Shown: positions 35,991 to 44,308 of the stretch, in pieces
Numbering within the stretch: the stretch's first letter is position 1
Layout of the letters: each line of letters begins with the position of its first letter
Assembly: GCA_029256085.1 (NCBI GenBank)
Contig: JAQSYP010000002.1
Location: 390,426 to 454,425, forward strand
Direction of reading: 5' to 3'
Length of the DNA stretch: 64,000 nt
Origin: Caryophanales bacterium
GTDB taxonomy: Bacteria; Bacillota; Bacilli; CAJFEE01
Program-made: the position numbers and the translations under genes
Notes under the pieces: model-generated
Told to the model about the DNA's origin: nothing
The model's database searches: none
What the model saw: only the letters and a program-made list of their open reading frames with translations

Positions 35991-38288
35991 TTAAGGCTTT
36001 ACTGTTAATAAGTTTACAGTGTATAACTTACCAGCGATTGTGAAGTTGTAAGTTACAGCTGGGTTAGTACCGTTTACAACATAAGGAGTTGTTAATGATA
36101 CAACAGCTTGTTTAGTAGCAGCATCAAATGTTACTGTACCAACAACAGTTGTTCCATCAGCAGCGTTTACTACATTGCTAGTAACTTTATCACCAGAAGC
36201 TAATAATCCCCATGAGTTAAATTCCATAACTAACTTTTGAACAGTTACAGGACCACCTGAAGGATAAACATCTAACACACCAGTTTGTGGATAGAAGTCA
36301 TCGTACTTACCACTGTTAGCTGAAGTTCCAGTTAAAGTGTCCTTGTAAGTTGAGATATATACTAAGCTTGGTGTAGCAGCAGGCTTACCAAAGCCCCATC
36401 TGTTTCCAGCAGTCCAAGAAGCGTTAGCATCCCATGAACCGTATTTTAATCCAACTTGCTTAGTTGCATCATTTTGGTACTCATCGTTGTTTACTAATGA
36501 ACTTGCGTGAGAAGAAGTATGACAACCCCAACATACTGACATGTTAGTGTAACGCTTAATTGCAGAAGAAGGGTTGATATCATCTAAGTGTGCTAATGCT
36601 GCAGTTGGAGTTGAACCTCCAGCTACCATTGAAGCATAGTCAGCACCTTTTGAATCTTTGAATAATAATGCGTTAGCTCCGTGAGACATGTGACAACGAG
36701 CACAAGAATAGTTGTCAGAGTTTGTTGTATGACGGAACTTTCCGTTATTTAATGCACCATCAGCCATATCAGCTGGAGTTTGAGCTACAGTACCAGTGTG
36801 ACAAGAGTTACATGTCATAGAAGTACCAGCGTTGTTATTATAGTGACCAGACGGTGCACCAGAAGATGCTAAATAGTCAACGTGACAAGCAGCACAGAAT
36901 TGAGAGAACTTAACACCCATTCCTGATTTTGAACCACCAGCAGCCATAACGTCACCGTTAACGTCTAAGTTACCGTTAGTCATTGCCGCGTTAGAAGTTA
37001 CTAATAAAGGAATGTCTTTTACGTTCGGTAAATATGTTGCAACTTGTACTAAGTCTAAGTCAACTACAGATACACGTGGAATTCTCATTTGTACTACATC
37101 AGCTAATGGAGCACCACTAGCGTATGCTTTTGCATAGTTGTAGCTAACACCTGTTGTTCTTGGAGTTACACCTAGTGAACCAGCTTCTGGAGAGTTTACT
37201 ACTCCGTCAGCGTTTGTATCTAATGCCATTGTTACACCAGCTTTGAACATCATTTGGTGTTCAAAAGTGTAAGGGTATTCAGCAGAGTTTAACCAAGGAG
37301 TTGTATCCATAGTATAAGGGAATACTGGAGCTCCTTCATCGTCTGCAGCTTTGTAAGCAGCAATAATAATTGTTCCGTCAGTTGTTGCAGCATCAAATTT
37401 AGATGCAGCAGTTCCGAACGCTACGTGATCTGCCTTTGTAGCCTTTACTAGCTTATACTTTGTAGGAGCAGCAGTACCAGCAGCACCAGTAATATCAGCG
37501 ATAGTTTGTACTGGATAACCTAATGTTTGCTCTGTAGTAGAGATTGTTGGGTTGTTAATTAAACCAAATCCACGATCTTTAACGTCTACAGTACCCATTC
37601 CGTTTGGATTGTAATGTAATAAACGATCAGAGTAAGAACCGTGTGGTGCGTGACAGCTAGCACAACTGAACTCGTCGCCCCACGTACCCTTTTCTCCATT
37701 TGTTAATTCACTTTCAGCACCAGTGTAATAACCACCAGGAGCAGCTTTTACACTTAACGCTTTATGTGTATCTACGTTATGCATAGATGCATCTTGTACT
37801 GATCTATCGAAACTACCTGCGTTAGATGCAACTACATCAGCAGTTGTGATAGAAGGGAAATCTGGATCAATTGCAACTAGTTCAGCTGGAGCATTATGAG
37901 TATAAAGCTCACCAGTTTTTACGTTGTAGAAACCTAAAGATCCATCATGACATGATAAACATGTTGATTGTGTACTAGTTCCGAATAATAATTGCTTTGC
38001 GTTCGCTGTATGCGTCATATGACATGATGCACATGAGTTTGTATTTTCTTGGAAATCTGTATGAGTCTTTTGGCCTTTTAAACTCTTTACAAGAGTTCCC
38101 ATAGCACCAACTTGACCTGTTTCGTTAGATTGGTTTGCTTTGTTTTGGTAAGCTAATGCTGAGCCAGTGAAAGCACCGATTAGTAACGACGTTGTTACTA
38201 AAGTTTTCGCTAATAAACCTTTCATTCCTTTTTCCTCCCTAGAACCTTTTTCTGTTTTCTCTTTATATTTAAGTAACTCGTTAACCAT
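35991..38288 (-). CDS. Secreted heptaheme c-type cytochrome, paralogue 1
   Basis: 765 residues. Seven CXXCH motifs at about residues 86 (CASCH), 109 (CLSCH), 209 (CASCH), 466 (CAACH), 492 (CNSCH), 529 (CARCH) and 583 (CWGCH). A heme-free segment of about 250 residues separates hemes 3 and 4, and a beta-rich heme-free domain lies at about 620-765. Signal peptide with a long charged n-region. Two strong ribosome binding sites exist in the same frame: one for ATG 38288, another (AGGGAGG) for ATG 38225, which starts a compact signal peptide (MKGLLAKTLV). No wall anchor. It is about three-quarters identical by eye to the next gene. Likely an abundant extracellular electron carrier. Two Spo0A-type boxes lie upstream; it has its own terminator. 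Confidence 0.9.
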   Translation of the reverse strand: MVNELLKYKEKTEKGSREEKGMKGLLAKTLVTTSLLIGAFTGSALAYQNKANQSNETGQVGAMGTLVKSLKGQKTHTDFQENTNSCASCHMTHTANAKQLLFGTSTQSTCLSCHDGSLGFYNVKTGELYTHNAPAELVAIDPDFPSITTADVVASNAGSFDRSVQDASMHNVDTHKALSVKAAPGGYYTGAESELTNGEKGTWGDEFSCASCHAPHGSYSDRLLHYNPNGMGTVDVKDRGFGLINNPTISTTEQTLGYPVQTIADITGAAGTAAPTKYKLVKATKADHVAFGTAASKFDAATTDGTIIIAAYKAADDEGAPVFPYTMDTTPWLNSAEYPYTFEHQMMFKAGVTMALDTNADGVVNSPEAGSLGVTPRTTGVSYNYAKAYASGAPLADVVQMRIPRVSVVDLDLVQVATYLPNVKDIPLLVTSNAAMTNGNLDVNGDVMAAGGSKSGMGVKFSQFCAACHVDYLASSGAPSGHYNNNAGTSMTCNSCHTGTVAQTPADMADGALNNGKFRHTTNSDNYSCARCHMSHGANALLFKDSKGADYASMVAGGSTPTAALAHLDDINPSSAIKRYTNMSVCWGCHTSSHASSLVNNDEYQNDATKQVGLKYGSWDANASWTAGNRWGFGKPAATPSLVYISTYKDTLTGTSANSGKYDDFYPQTGVLDVYPSGGPVTVQKLVMEFNSWGLLASGDKVTSNVVNAADGTTVVGTVTFDAATKQAVVSLTTPYVVNGTNPAVTYNFTIAGKLYTVNLLTVKP

Positions 38289-38390
38289 TTTTTTGCACCT
38301 CCCCTTTTGGCAAAGTATAATGAGTTAGAAAGAATAGTAGATATTTATCTCTCTAGACTACTAATCCCCTCGACATAATAATACATCTTT

Positions 38391-38457
38391 TGTCGAATCT
38401 TGTCAGTATATAAATTATCATGTCAAAAATAGTTCATTAATGTAATATTTTGTCGAA
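38391..38457. promoter_or_regulatory. Two Spo0A-box-like motifs upstream of heptaheme gene 1
   Basis: Exact TGTCGAA at 38391-38397 and 38451-38457, plus a one-mismatch copy at 38369-38375. They lie 80 to 170 bases upstream of the 38288 start. The rest of the 308-base intergenic region (38289-38596) is AT-rich and holds the paralogue's terminators. Confidence 0.45.
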
Positions 38458-38506
38458 AAAGATATTGCAAAATGAAAAATTACGTGTATAATTTTTAATC
38501 AAATTT

Positions 38507-38555
38507 ATCATAAAAAAGAACCCGTCAATTGCAATGACGGGTTCTTTTTTATGAT
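38507..38555 (-). terminator. Strong terminator downstream of heptaheme gene 2
   Basis: Perfect 21-base stem 38507-38527/38535-38555 with a seven-base loop. The AAAAAA and TTTTTT runs are inside the arms, so it can act on both strands. Confidence 0.92.
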
Positions 38556-38562
38556 AAGAAAA

Positions 38563-38584
38563 GGACTCCTTTAACAAGGAGTCC
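38563..38584 (-). terminator. Second terminator hairpin after heptaheme gene 2
   Basis: Perfect stem GGACTCCTT/AAGGAGTCC followed on the minus strand by UUUUCUU. It shares its stem core with the terminator of the neighbouring paralogue (35934-35965), a trace of the duplication. Confidence 0.8.
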
Positions 38585-38596
38585 CTCTGTGTATTA

Positions 38597-41053
38597 TTAG
38601 CTAGGTTTTACAGCAAGGAAGTTAATTGTGTATAACTTACCAGCAATTGTGAATGTGAATGTATTAGTATCAGGTCCAACCTCGTATTCTCTATCTAACT
38701 CTACAGTTACATGCTTTGCAGTGTCATCAAATACTAAGTTACCAACTGGAAGTCCGCTATCTACATCCGTAACTTGGAAGTAAGTATCAGCATTTGCAGC
38801 TGTTCCACCAACTTTAGCATCAGCACCTAAGCTAGCATACTTATCAGCAGTTGTTAATAATGGATAAGAAACGAATTCTAAAACTAATGTTTTTACTTTA
38901 GGATTTCCTCCACTTGGATACACATCTAACACACCAGTTGATGGATAGAAATCATCGTATTTACCACTATTTGCTGATGTTGCACCAGCTGCGATCATTT
39001 CGATTGCAGTTAATGCAGGTGTAGCTGCAGGCTTACCAAAGCCCCATCTGTTTCCAGCAGTCCATGATTTATTAGCATCCCATGTACCATACTTTAATCC
39101 AACTTGTTTAGTTGAATCCATTTGATACTCATCATTGTTAACTAATTGACTTGCATGAGATGAAGTATGACAACCCCAACATACAGACATGTTAGTGTAA
39201 CGCTTGATTGCAGATGATGGGTTAATATCATCTAAGTGTGCTAATGCAGCTCCAGGTGTTAAGCTACCACCCGCTACAGAAGTTAAGTATGCATAGTCAG
39301 CACCTTTTGAATCTTTGAATAATAATGCGTTTGATCCGTGAGACATGTGACAACGAGTACAAGAATAGTTGTCAGAGTTTGTTGTATGACGGAATTTACC
39401 GTTATCTAATACGTCGTCAGACATATCAGCTCCAGATGCAGTAACTGTACCTGTGTGACATGAGTTACAAGTCATAGATGTACCAGTATTGTTATTGTAG
39501 TGACCAGTTGGTGCACCAGAACTTGCTAAATAGTCAACGTGACAAGCAGCACAGAATCTAGAGAACTGAACACCTTTACCAGATTTTGAACCACCAGCAG
39601 CTAGGATATCACCATTAGCATCAAGGTCACCGTTTGTTAAAGCTGCGTTACTTGATACGTATAATGGAATATCTTTAACGTCTGGTAAATATGTTGCAAC
39701 TTGTACTAAATCTAAATCTACTACAGATACACGTGGAATTCTCATTGAATCTACGTCAGCTAATACAGCTCCACTAACGAAACCGTAAGCATAAGCATAG
39801 TTTACTCCTTCACTTCTAGGAGTTAAACCACGAGTTGCAACATTACCTTTTTCAGTAGTCGATAATGTACCATTATGGTCAGCATCAGTTACTTCAGTAT
39901 TATTAAGGATTCCATCACCGTTTAAGTCATAAGCCGCTACAGTGATTGAAGCGTCAGTGAACATCATTTGGTGTTCGAAATTATATGGATATTCTGCAGA
40001 ATTTAACCAAGGAGTGAAATCTGGCTCATAAGGATAAGCATATCCAGTAGAAGAATATGAATCTTCTTTTGCTTTATAAACAACAATTACTTGTTCTGTT
40101 GTAGAAAGTGTTGCAAATTGTGCTGATACACTAGCAGGAAGTGCAGAACCTGCTGCTGTTTTATGGTCAGCTACAGTACCTCTAATAACTTTGTAAAGTG
40201 TAGGAGCAGTTGAACTGCTAGTTCCGTTACCATTATCAGTACCATTTAATAATACATTGTATGCCTCAACAGTATAACCTAAAGTTTGCTCTGTTGTAGC
40301 AACTGTTGGATTGTTTAATAATCCAAAACCACGTTCCTTAACGTCTACAGTACCCATTCCATTTGGATTGTAGTGTAATAGACGGTCAGAATATGAACCG
40401 TGTGGTGCGTGACAGCTAGCACAAGAGAATTCGTCTCCCCACTTACCATCTTCACCATTTGTGTCTTCTTGAGCAGCACCAGTGTAGTTACCACCTGGAG
40501 CAGCCTTAACTCCTAATGACTTATGTGTGTCAACGTTATGCATTGAAGCATCTTGTACTGTTCTATCAAAGCTTCCTGCATTTGATGCTACAACATCAGC
40601 AGTTGTGATTGTTGGGAAACTTGAATCGATCTCTACTAATTCAGCTCCAGCATTATGAGTGTATAGTTCACCAGTTTTTACGTTGTAGAAACCAAGAGAT
40701 CCATCATGACACGCTAAACAAGTAGCTTGTGTGCTTGAACCGAATAATAATTGCTTAGCGTTCGCTGTATGCGTCATGTGACATGAAGCACAAGAGTTTG
40801 TGTTTTCTTGGAAATTTGTATGTGTTTGTTGACCTTTTAAAGATTTTACTAGTGTTCCTGCAGTACCTAATTGGCCAGTTTCGTTTGATTGATTAGCTTT
40901 GTTTTGATAAGCTAATGCAGAACCAGTGAAAGCACCAATTAACAACGCAGTTGTTACTAGCGTTTTAGTTAATAAACCTTTCATTCCTTTTTCCTCCCTA
41001 AAACCTTTTTCTGTTTTCTCTTTTTTATTTAATAATTTATTTACCCTTAGCAT
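38597..41053 (-). CDS. Secreted heptaheme c-type cytochrome, paralogue 2
   Basis: About 818 residues from ATG 41053 (GAGGAGGTGG upstream; the longer GTG frame start at 41068 lies before that site). Seven CXXCH: CASCH, CLACH, CASCH, CAACH, CNSCH, CTRCH, CWGCH, with the same spacing as paralogue 1. It differs by insertions in the heme-poor middle (a Ca-binding-like DLNGDGILNNTEVTDADHNG loop, dockerin/EF-hand-like DxNxDGxxxxxE) and by a different C-terminal beta domain. An internal second start with AGGGAGGAAAAAGG sits before MKGLLTKT, as in paralogue 1. It has its own promoter region with two TGTCGAA boxes and is followed by two terminators, so it is probably monocistronic. Confidence 0.9.
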   Translation of the reverse strand: MLRVNKLLNKKEKTEKGFREEKGMKGLLTKTLVTTALLIGAFTGSALAYQNKANQSNETGQLGTAGTLVKSLKGQQTHTNFQENTNSCASCHMTHTANAKQLLFGSSTQATCLACHDGSLGFYNVKTGELYTHNAGAELVEIDSSFPTITTADVVASNAGSFDRTVQDASMHNVDTHKSLGVKAAPGGNYTGAAQEDTNGEDGKWGDEFSCASCHAPHGSYSDRLLHYNPNGMGTVDVKERGFGLLNNPTVATTEQTLGYTVEAYNVLLNGTDNGNGTSSSTAPTLYKVIRGTVADHKTAAGSALPASVSAQFATLSTTEQVIVVYKAKEDSYSSTGYAYPYEPDFTPWLNSAEYPYNFEHQMMFTDASITVAAYDLNGDGILNNTEVTDADHNGTLSTTEKGNVATRGLTPRSEGVNYAYAYGFVSGAVLADVDSMRIPRVSVVDLDLVQVATYLPDVKDIPLYVSSNAALTNGDLDANGDILAAGGSKSGKGVQFSRFCAACHVDYLASSGAPTGHYNNNTGTSMTCNSCHTGTVTASGADMSDDVLDNGKFRHTTNSDNYSCTRCHMSHGSNALLFKDSKGADYAYLTSVAGGSLTPGAALAHLDDINPSSAIKRYTNMSVCWGCHTSSHASQLVNNDEYQMDSTKQVGLKYGTWDANKSWTAGNRWGFGKPAATPALTAIEMIAAGATSANSGKYDDFYPSTGVLDVYPSGGNPKVKTLVLEFVSYPLLTTADKYASLGADAKVGGTAANADTYFQVTDVDSGLPVGNLVFDDTAKHVTVELDREYEVGPDTNTFTFTIAGKLYTINFLAVKPS

Positions 41054-41181
41054 ATTCCACCTCCTCACTCGGGAAATCTCAAATTATAGATAAACGTACA
41101 AGACGTTAATCCCAAAATAGTAAGGACTAGACAACTCTCTGCTAGTCTATCTACAGTATAGAATTATCAGTGCGCGAAATT

Positions 41182-41201
41182 TGTCGAATCTTGCTGTCGA
41201 A
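41182..41201. promoter_or_regulatory. Two Spo0A-box-like motifs upstream of heptaheme gene 2
   Basis: Exact TGTCGAA at 41182-41188 and 41195-41201 (13-base register), about 130-150 bases upstream of the start at 41053. Confidence 0.45.
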
Positions 41202-41208
41202 TGTAACT

Positions 41209-41249
41209 TTCACAGTCTGTTCACAAATACTAATTAGTAAATGTTCACA
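41209..41249 (-). promoter_or_regulatory. ResD-like TGTGAA repeats upstream of heptaheme gene 2
   Basis: TTCACA occurs at 41209-41214, 41220-41225 and 41244-41249. The middle one, read on the minus strand as TTTGTGAAC, is one base from the B. subtilis ResD box TTTGTGAAT. ResD activates anaerobic respiratory genes. Confidence 0.3.
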
Positions 41250-41292
41250 ATCATTTGAGCCCAAAAAATTATAAGGACACGAGTACGCAAAA

Positions 41293-41324
41293 ACTCCCTG
41301 ATTTCAATAAAGAAATCAGGGAGT
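41293..41324 (-). terminator. Terminator of the NapC/NHL operon
   Basis: Perfect 13-base stem ACTCCCTGATTTC/GAAATCAGGGAGT with an A/T-rich tail, directly after the NHL gene stop at 41331. Confidence 0.9.
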
Positions 41325-41330
41325 AATTTT

Positions 41331-42299
41331 TTAGCGGAATACTTGAATACGATTTAATGCAGTATCTGCAATGTAAACGAAGTTGTTATCGTCTACAAAC
41401 AGACCTCTTGGTAGTGTAATTTGATCTTGTTCTGAACCACGCTCAGCAAATTCAAATAGTTTCTTACCTTCACTATCAAATCCATATGCAGTTGAGTTTA
41501 TCATATCTACAACTAATATACGACCTCTACTATCTACTCCAATACCACGTGGCTGAACAAAAATCGAAGTACCTTTACCATCTTTGCTTCCAGACCCGTT
41601 AACAATCATTAATTGCTTTCCATTTTTGTCATACTTAATAATATTGCTATCAGATGAATTAGAAACGTATACATTACCTTCGTCATCAACAGCTACTCCG
41701 TTTGGAGCGTTTAATTTAGACTTACCTTTTTTATCAACACCATATTCTTTAACCAATTTATTTGTCTTTAAATCATATGCTACGACTTTACCAAGACCAA
41801 CATCAGCAACATAAATCTTGTTGTCCTTAATTCTTATATCAGTTGGAGCAGAGAATGCTTCATCAGTTAAATATAAACTCTTAAATTTACCTTTTTTGTC
41901 AAAAATTTTAACAGCGCCATGCTTTAAATCTGCTATATAAATATTACCGTTTTCGTCGCCATCGATACCATAAGGCATACCGAATTTATCAAACGCAGTT
42001 CCTGCTTCACCGAATGAACGAAGCATAGAGCCCCCTACATCAAATACTACAATACGTGCATTTTGTGTATCTGATACATAAATTTCTCCATCGATATAAG
42101 CCATATCGTACGGATTATCTAATCCTTCTGATTCAAAACCACCATAGATTGAATACATATGTTTTGGTGGAGTATCAAGTGGTGTTACCATATCTGGAAG
42201 GATTAATCCCTCTTTCTTAAAGAAATACATATATGAAAAGAATAGTGAAACGATTATAAAAATCGCAACCATGGATTGGTGGGTTCTCTTTTTATTCAT
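41331..42299 (-). CDS. Membrane-anchored NHL-repeat beta-propeller protein
   Basis: 322 residues. An N-terminal membrane helix (about 10-27) is followed by six NHL blades with the DTQNARIVVF, IYIADLKHGAVKIF, IYVADVGLGKVVAY and VYIADTALNRIQVF strand-turn pattern. Paralogue of the propellers at 6975 and 9405. Last gene of the operon decaheme-dodecaheme-TPR-NHL, 21 bases after the TPR gene. Expected outside the membrane; inferred to help assemble or dock the secreted heptaheme proteins. Confidence 0.88.
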   Translation of the reverse strand: MNKKRTHQSMVAIFIIVSLFFSYMYFFKKEGLILPDMVTPLDTPPKHMYSIYGGFESEGLDNPYDMAYIDGEIYVSDTQNARIVVFDVGGSMLRSFGEAGTAFDKFGMPYGIDGDENGNIYIADLKHGAVKIFDKKGKFKSLYLTDEAFSAPTDIRIKDNKIYVADVGLGKVVAYDLKTNKLVKEYGVDKKGKSKLNAPNGVAVDDEGNVYVSNSSDSNIIKYDKNGKQLMIVNGSGSKDGKGTSIFVQPRGIGVDSRGRILVVDMINSTAYGFDSEGKKLFEFAERGSEQDQITLPRGLFVDDNNFVYIADTALNRIQVFR

Positions 42300-42320
42300 A
42301 GTCTTTTAGTCTCCCTTTAT

Positions 42321-43052
42321 CTACTTTAATTTCTTTTCCACTCGTTCAAGAGCTTCAATTGCATCTTTAAATAATGGATCGTACATTAAAGCCTCTTTAT
42401 ATACATCAGCTGCACCTTGATAATCTTCTCTTGCTTCAGCAATTTGACCAAGATTGTAAATTATTGTAGAGCTTCCTGGTTGAATATCATTTGCTTTACC
42501 TAATTGTTCAAGTGCTTTGTCATACATCTTCATTTCCTTATATGCCATACCTAAATACATAAAGCCCTGATAATCTTGAGGAGATATTTTAGTAGCTTTT
42601 AATAACGCTTCAGCTGCATCATCGTATTTCTTCGCATCCATATATGCAATACCTAAGTTTAGGTAAATGTTAAAATTATTTTTATCTATTTTTAGAGCAC
42701 GCTTGTAGTTATTAATTGCACTATCTACGTCACCAAGTTTTAAGTAAGTGAAACCTAGGTCAACTAGTACGTTTGCATCCTTTGGTTGCGCCTTTGCCTT
42801 TTGTTTATAGAAGTCCAATTGTTCTTCAAGTCTAATTTCTTCTGCTTTACCAGCAATATATTTCTCACCAAAATAATACCAACCTCCAGCTGAAACTGCG
42901 GCAGTTAAAATTATTAGAAAAGCCGCCAACCAAACTGGGTAGAACATGTTTGGATGCGTTTTTCTATTAGGTTTATTTTGCTTGTCATTCGCTTTTTCTA
43001 CTTTTGTATTTTCAGTAGATGTTGTGGGATTATTTTCTTTAATATTTTCCAT
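42321..43052 (-). CDS. TPR-repeat membrane protein
   Basis: 243 residues, ATG after AAAGGGAGA. A hydrophilic N-terminal tail (about 35 residues), one membrane helix (about 37-62), then four TPRs (VDLGFTYLKLGDVDSAINNYKRAL, IYLNLGIAYMDAKKYDDAAEALLKA and two more). Same architecture and C-terminal signature as the TPR protein at 10373. It lies between membrane cytochromes and the NHL propeller; a scaffold or assembly role in electron transfer is inferred from this repeated context. Confidence 0.88.
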   Translation of the reverse strand: MENIKENNPTTSTENTKVEKANDKQNKPNRKTHPNMFYPVWLAAFLIILTAAVSAGGWYYFGEKYIAGKAEEIRLEEQLDFYKQKAKAQPKDANVLVDLGFTYLKLGDVDSAINNYKRALKIDKNNFNIYLNLGIAYMDAKKYDDAAEALLKATKISPQDYQGFMYLGMAYKEMKMYDKALEQLGKANDIQPGSSTIIYNLGQIAEAREDYQGAADVYKEALMYDPLFKDAIEALERVEKKLK

Positions 43053-43079
43053 CTGTTTTCTCCCTTTCTAAATCCTAAT

Positions 43080-44258
43080 TTACTTTTTTTTGATTGCATC
43101 TTGAGTATGGCATTTTACGCAGTAACTTACTGTGTGACAATCAGCACATACCTCTTGAACTCTCGGTCTTATCGTTGTATCAACTGGAATCGGATGCCCA
43201 ACAAAATCATAACCAGTATGAGTAGCTGGATGGCATGATCCACAAGTTACCTTTGTTACGTACTTCTGATCCTTAGATACAATTTTGTAATCATGACATG
43301 TGAAGCATCTATCTGGCTGTTTTTTTACTAACTTCCAATGTTCAAAGTCTTTCTCGGCATGAGAGTTTGGCCGCTTCTTGTGACAATCAATACAATACGT
43401 ATTCGTCTTCGCATACTCTATCAACTGTTTATCTTTGGATTTGATTCCAACTGCTGCATTACCTAAAATCCTATCACTTGCCGATTGCACTTTAAATTCT
43501 GGAACAGGTTTTTTTGACATATACGAGTGACATATATTACATTCCTGTAATTCTTTAAAAGCCATTCTCCCATGTAGTCCAGTTTGTACGAATTTCTTAT
43601 CTCTGTGCGAGTAAGGTAACATCTTTGTTTTATGACATGCATCACAGTTAAGAGGTGCTTGTTTTGCTTCATGACAATTCATACACGTAGACATTTTTGG
43701 TCGTGTATGTTTTACGTCCTTCATCATTTCAATACCAACAAGCTTGTCCCATTTATCGTAATCAGTTTTGAAATTCGCGCCACGATCGTCAATTTCACCG
43801 TGGGCCACTCCACTATGACATTTTACACATGGAACCTTTTTATCTTTGTGCTTGTTGTGCGGAATTATTAAATCCCCGCTTGGCGAAACATTTCGGTTTT
43901 TCATCTTGTGACATCGTTCACAAGATTTATCAGGAATATCAGAATTCGATACAATTTGCGCTGGATATGAATCAGTTATTTTCGCATATACTTCTTTAAC
44001 GCCCATTACTTTTCTAATTGCTAGGTTCTTCATACCAGGCGCAATATGGCACTGTGTACATTCAACTTTACTGTGTGATGATGCTTTCCATGTATAAACC
44101 TCCGGACTCAAGTTGTGGCATGAAGCACAGAACTTTGATTGGGAGGTTTGATGGACACCTAAGTAAGCAAAAAGAAGAAAGAGGACAGAAAGTACGAACG
44201 TAACTGTTAGCCACTTGTAGAATTTCTCGTGTCGTCGGCTTCTAGGCTTAGTTTCCAT
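43080..44258 (-). CDS. NapC/NrfH-like membrane-anchored dodecaheme cytochrome c
   Basis: 392 residues. An N-terminal membrane helix (about 16-38) is followed by twelve CXXCH motifs: CASCH, CTQCH, CERCH, CVKCH, CMNCH, CDACH, CNICH, CIDCH, CFTCH, CGSCH, CADCH, CVKCH. The first four, with the FCASCHNLSPEVYTWKASSHSKVEC and CVKCHSGVAHG spacing, resemble NapC/NrfH quinol dehydrogenases; the rest is an extension. It likely passes electrons from menaquinol or from the decaheme partner to the outer cytochromes. Paralogue of the upstream gene (shared CHSGVAHG, PSGD and CHDY elements), 50 bases downstream of it in one operon. Confidence 0.92.
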   Translation of the reverse strand: METKPRSRRHEKFYKWLTVTFVLSVLFLLFAYLGVHQTSQSKFCASCHNLSPEVYTWKASSHSKVECTQCHIAPGMKNLAIRKVMGVKEVYAKITDSYPAQIVSNSDIPDKSCERCHKMKNRNVSPSGDLIIPHNKHKDKKVPCVKCHSGVAHGEIDDRGANFKTDYDKWDKLVGIEMMKDVKHTRPKMSTCMNCHEAKQAPLNCDACHKTKMLPYSHRDKKFVQTGLHGRMAFKELQECNICHSYMSKKPVPEFKVQSASDRILGNAAVGIKSKDKQLIEYAKTNTYCIDCHKKRPNSHAEKDFEHWKLVKKQPDRCFTCHDYKIVSKDQKYVTKVTCGSCHPATHTGYDFVGHPIPVDTTIRPRVQEVCADCHTVSYCVKCHTQDAIKKK

Positions 44259-44308
44259 ATGTGCTTTCCCCCACCTTTCTTCTTAGAATTGATATCTAGG
44301 TGTTTTGT

